Shown here piece by piece: positions 62,138 through 64,000 of a stretch of 64,000 nt of DNA (the stretch's first letter is position 1; every line of letters starts with the position of its first letter). The stretch comes from an uncultured Maribacter sp. (GTDB lineage: Bacteria; Bacteroidota; Bacteroidia; Flavobacteriales; Flavobacteriaceae). A program made the translations under genes and the position numbers. The DNA lies in assembly GCA_947504045.1 (NCBI GenBank), contig CANNFY010000002.1, positions 248,001 to 312,000 of the forward strand. Direction: 5' to 3'. The notes beneath the pieces are model-generated. The model had not been told where the DNA came from and did not search any database. It was given only the letters and a program-made list of their open reading frames with translations.

Positions 62138-63070
62138 ATGGGTTCCCTTTTACACATTACAAATGGCGATAGTTTCACAAACCGTTTAAAAAAATTAAAT
62201 CTAGAAGGAGATATAATTACTTGGAGAGAAATGTTGTGCGAAGGCAAAACACTAAACCAAGTAGGTAGCGAGTCTTTCTGGAAAACTAGATATGAGTTTC
62301 TACATGAAAATTACAAAATATCTAAATCTTGGTTTGTTGAAAAAACATTAAAAGAATACCGCTCTTTATGTAATCATAAAAAACAGGATCAAATAGTTTT
62401 ATGGTTTGAGTATGATTTATTTTGTCAAATAAATATGCTTGCAGTAATTAGCTGGCTTAAAACCCATAGAAAATACGCTCAAATATTTTTAATTTGTTCT
62501 GGAAAAGAAGATAAAACAGACACACTATATACTTTAAATGAATTAACAGACGCTAAACTTCTTAAATTATATAAAAACAAAACTACACTTTCTTTAGATG
62601 ATATAGAATACGCGGATTATGTTTGGCAACTTTATTGTAGTGACAATCCTATTAGATTAGAAAATTTAACCGACTTTAAAAATTATAAATTTAATTATCT
62701 AGAAGATGCCATAAAAGCACACTTACAAAGATTTCCTAGTATTTCTAACGGCTTAAACCTTATGGAAAACACTATATTACAATTAGGAAACTCCCAAAAT
62801 TACCCTAATAAAGAAAAATTTGTAAATACCCTAATAACGCATCAAGCAAATTTAGGTTTTACAACTACTCAATACAAAAGAGCTCTTGACCGATTAAAAC
62901 CCTTATTTAACAGCTTTAACCCTGTAAAACTAACAAAAAAAGGACAAGAAATACTAGAGCAAAAAACTAGTTATTACGCTTGCATACAAAACAATGAAGT
63001 ATATTTAGGAGGTGCCTTAAAATATAATTTTCTATATAATACTACTTCCAATAAAATACTAAAATTATAA
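62138..63070 (+). CDS. DUF1835-family protein
   Basis: 310 residues, cytoplasmic. Begins SLLHITNGDSFTNRLKKLNLEGDIITWREMLCEG, which is the DUF1835 start, and has VLWFEYDLFCQINMLAVISWL and DYVWQLYCSDNPIRLENL. The C-terminal 120 residues are helical with a winged-helix-like ending (YKRALDRLKPLFNSFNPVKLTKKGQEIL). Function is unknown. It is 1 bp from the nucleoside phosphorylase, so probably part of one operon. Confidence 0.8.
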   Translation: MGSLLHITNGDSFTNRLKKLNLEGDIITWREMLCEGKTLNQVGSESFWKTRYEFLHENYKISKSWFVEKTLKEYRSLCNHKKQDQIVLWFEYDLFCQINMLAVISWLKTHRKYAQIFLICSGKEDKTDTLYTLNELTDAKLLKLYKNKTTLSLDDIEYADYVWQLYCSDNPIRLENLTDFKNYKFNYLEDAIKAHLQRFPSISNGLNLMENTILQLGNSQNYPNKEKFVNTLITHQANLGFTTTQYKRALDRLKPLFNSFNPVKLTKKGQEILEQKTSYYACIQNNEVYLGGALKYNFLYNTTSNKILKL

Positions 63071-63071
63071 T

Positions 63072-63944
63072 ATGAGCCTAGCGCATTCTGAGCTTATAAT
63101 TAATACAGATGGTAGCATTTACCATTTAAATTTACTTCCTGAAGATATTGCCACTAACATAATTTTTGTTGGAGATCAAGATAGAGTTTCTAAAGTTTCT
63201 AAATATTTTGATTCTATAGAAATAAAAAAAGGGAAAAGAGAATTTATTACCCATACTGGCCATTTAAACGGACATAGAATTACAGTTATTTCTACCGGAA
63301 TAGGAACAGATAATATAGACATTGTTCTTAACGAGTTAGATGCACTTGTTAATATAGATTTTAAGACTCGAAAAATTAAAGAAAAGCACACTCAATTAAA
63401 CATAATTAGAATTGGCACCTCTGGTGCAATACAAAAAGATATTCCTGTAGATTCTTTTTTAATGAGTGAATATGTAATTGGTTTTGATGGGCTTTTACAT
63501 TTTTATGAAACAAAATTACCTTCATATAAAGAAATTTCTAATGCATTTATAGAGCATACACAATGGTCCTCTAATAAAGCAACACCATATATACTAAAAT
63601 ACGATGAAGAGCTAGGTAAAAAAATTCTATCAAATCGTATACGATTAGGATTTACTGCAACAAACACAGGGTTTTATGCGCCTCAAGGGCGTAGCTTAAG
63701 ACTTGGTGTACAAGACCCAGAGTTAAATTCAAAAATTTCTAGTTTTAAGTATCAGAAATTAAAAATAACTAATCTTGAAATGGAAACCTCTGGTATATAT
63801 GCTTTAGCATCGCTATTAAATCATAAAGCTATTTCTTTAAATTGTATTCTTGCAAATAGAAGCACTAAAGATTTTTCTAAAAAGCCAAATAAAGCTATGG
63901 AAAATTTAATACAGTATACCTTAAATAAACTTACAGAAAATTGA
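63072..63944 (+). CDS. Uridine phosphorylase-like nucleoside phosphorylase
   Basis: 290 residues. Phosphate-binding and nucleoside-binding blocks FVGDQDRVSKVSKYFD, GHRITVISTGIGTDNIDIVLNEL, NIIRIGTSGAIQKDIPV and LEMETSGIYALASLLNHK place it in the PNP/UDP family. The Glu-Met-Glu of LEMET is the usual nucleoside-binding motif. It cleaves nucleosides with phosphate for pyrimidine salvage. Its stop overlaps the next start (TTGA). Confidence 0.88.
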   Translation: MSLAHSELIINTDGSIYHLNLLPEDIATNIIFVGDQDRVSKVSKYFDSIEIKKGKREFITHTGHLNGHRITVISTGIGTDNIDIVLNELDALVNIDFKTRKIKEKHTQLNIIRIGTSGAIQKDIPVDSFLMSEYVIGFDGLLHFYETKLPSYKEISNAFIEHTQWSSNKATPYILKYDEELGKKILSNRIRLGFTATNTGFYAPQGRSLRLGVQDPELNSKISSFKYQKLKITNLEMETSGIYALASLLNHKAISLNCILANRSTKDFSKKPNKAMENLIQYTLNKLTEN

Positions 63945-64000
63945 AAAATATTAAAATTATTGGTGTTCCGGAACACTTTAACTTACCGTGGCATTTAGCA
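63941..64000 (+). CDS. Substrate-binding-like protein, start only
   Basis: A TTG start overlaps the preceding stop by 4 bp and encodes 20 residues (KNIKIIGVPEHFNLPWHLA) before the window ends. The GVPEHFNLPWHLA pattern is what I recall from NMT1/THI5-like periplasmic-binding folds encoded as cytoplasmic proteins in Bacteroidota. Length and function cannot be judged. Confidence 0.5.
   Translation, partial: MKNIKIIGVPEHFNLPWHLA

Overview
The window comes from a member of the Bacteroidota, most likely a marine member of the Flavobacteriaceae. The evidence is an AT-rich sequence (about one third G+C by eye), SusC/SusD pairs, many short Bacteroidota-type lipoprotein signal peptides, FecI/FecR/STN-receptor signalling, LytS/LytTR pairs, Bacteroidota-restricted families (DUF4494, DUF6090, DUF6515, DUF6377, named from memory) and at least one clear Bacteroidota promoter (TTG-N19-TAnnTTTG). 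No rRNA, tRNA or CRISPR array was seen.

Left end (1-5.8 kb): the tail of an EamA-type transporter, then an accessory-looking segment. Two overlapping lipoprotein genes (IPT/TIG and FN3-like beta proteins) are bracketed by two diverged copies of a large imperfect hairpin whose stems differ by compensatory changes. One flank also holds a 17-bp perfect inverted repeat. A DUF6642-like caspase/CHAT-resembling protein follows.

6-17.4 kb (minus strand): a compact polysaccharide utilisation locus, SusC - SusD - PKD/CBM surface glycan-binding lipoprotein - GH30 - GH16. It is preceded by a SusR-like (TPR, membrane, HTH) regulator and an ECF sigma factor. The composition predicts use of a beta-1,3/1,6-glucan such as laminarin.

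17.5-21.5 kb: an SDR protein lacking the catalytic Tyr, then a zinc-homeostasis module: a Fur/Zur-type regulator divergent from a MerC-like - FolE - COG0523 GTPase operon, with two palindromic operators over a recognisable promoter. A guanine deaminase-like gene follows.

21.6-29 kb: a di-haem cytochrome c peroxidase, a TPR hybrid-type sensor kinase, a PAS-LuxR regulator, an alpha/beta hydrolase, a small lipoprotein and an amidase.

29-34 kb: tetR - ABC exporter (with a degenerate ATPase domain) - HlyD - TolC, an export operon with a double palindrome upstream.

34-39.7 kb: FecI - FecR - STN/TonB receptor - vanadium-haloperoxidase-like lipoprotein. A 28-29 bp motif (GGGTTGGGTAA-N13/14-ACGTA) occurs between fecI and fecR, upstream of the haloperoxidase gene and, 13 kb away, upstream of the di-haem peroxidase. 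This suggests one sigma-factor regulon joining a TonB receptor with two peroxide enzymes.

39.8-54.8 kb: small conserved proteins, then a long minus-strand series: EF-hand - YHYH - MORN - SCO1 - Gly-rich protein - TolC - MacA - MacB ATPase - MacB permease - DoxX - LytS - LytTR - DUF6090. A second LytS/LytTR pair is divergent from its upstream end.

54.8-64 kb: an MFS transporter, FKBP lipoprotein, HPF/RaiA, a paralogous pair of small secreted proteins, a fused E1 alpha/beta 2-oxoacid dehydrogenase, a 2OG-Fe(II) oxygenase, a SUI1-like factor, a DUF1835 protein, a nucleoside phosphorylase and the start of a substrate-binding protein. Family assignments come from motifs read by eye; no database search was run.
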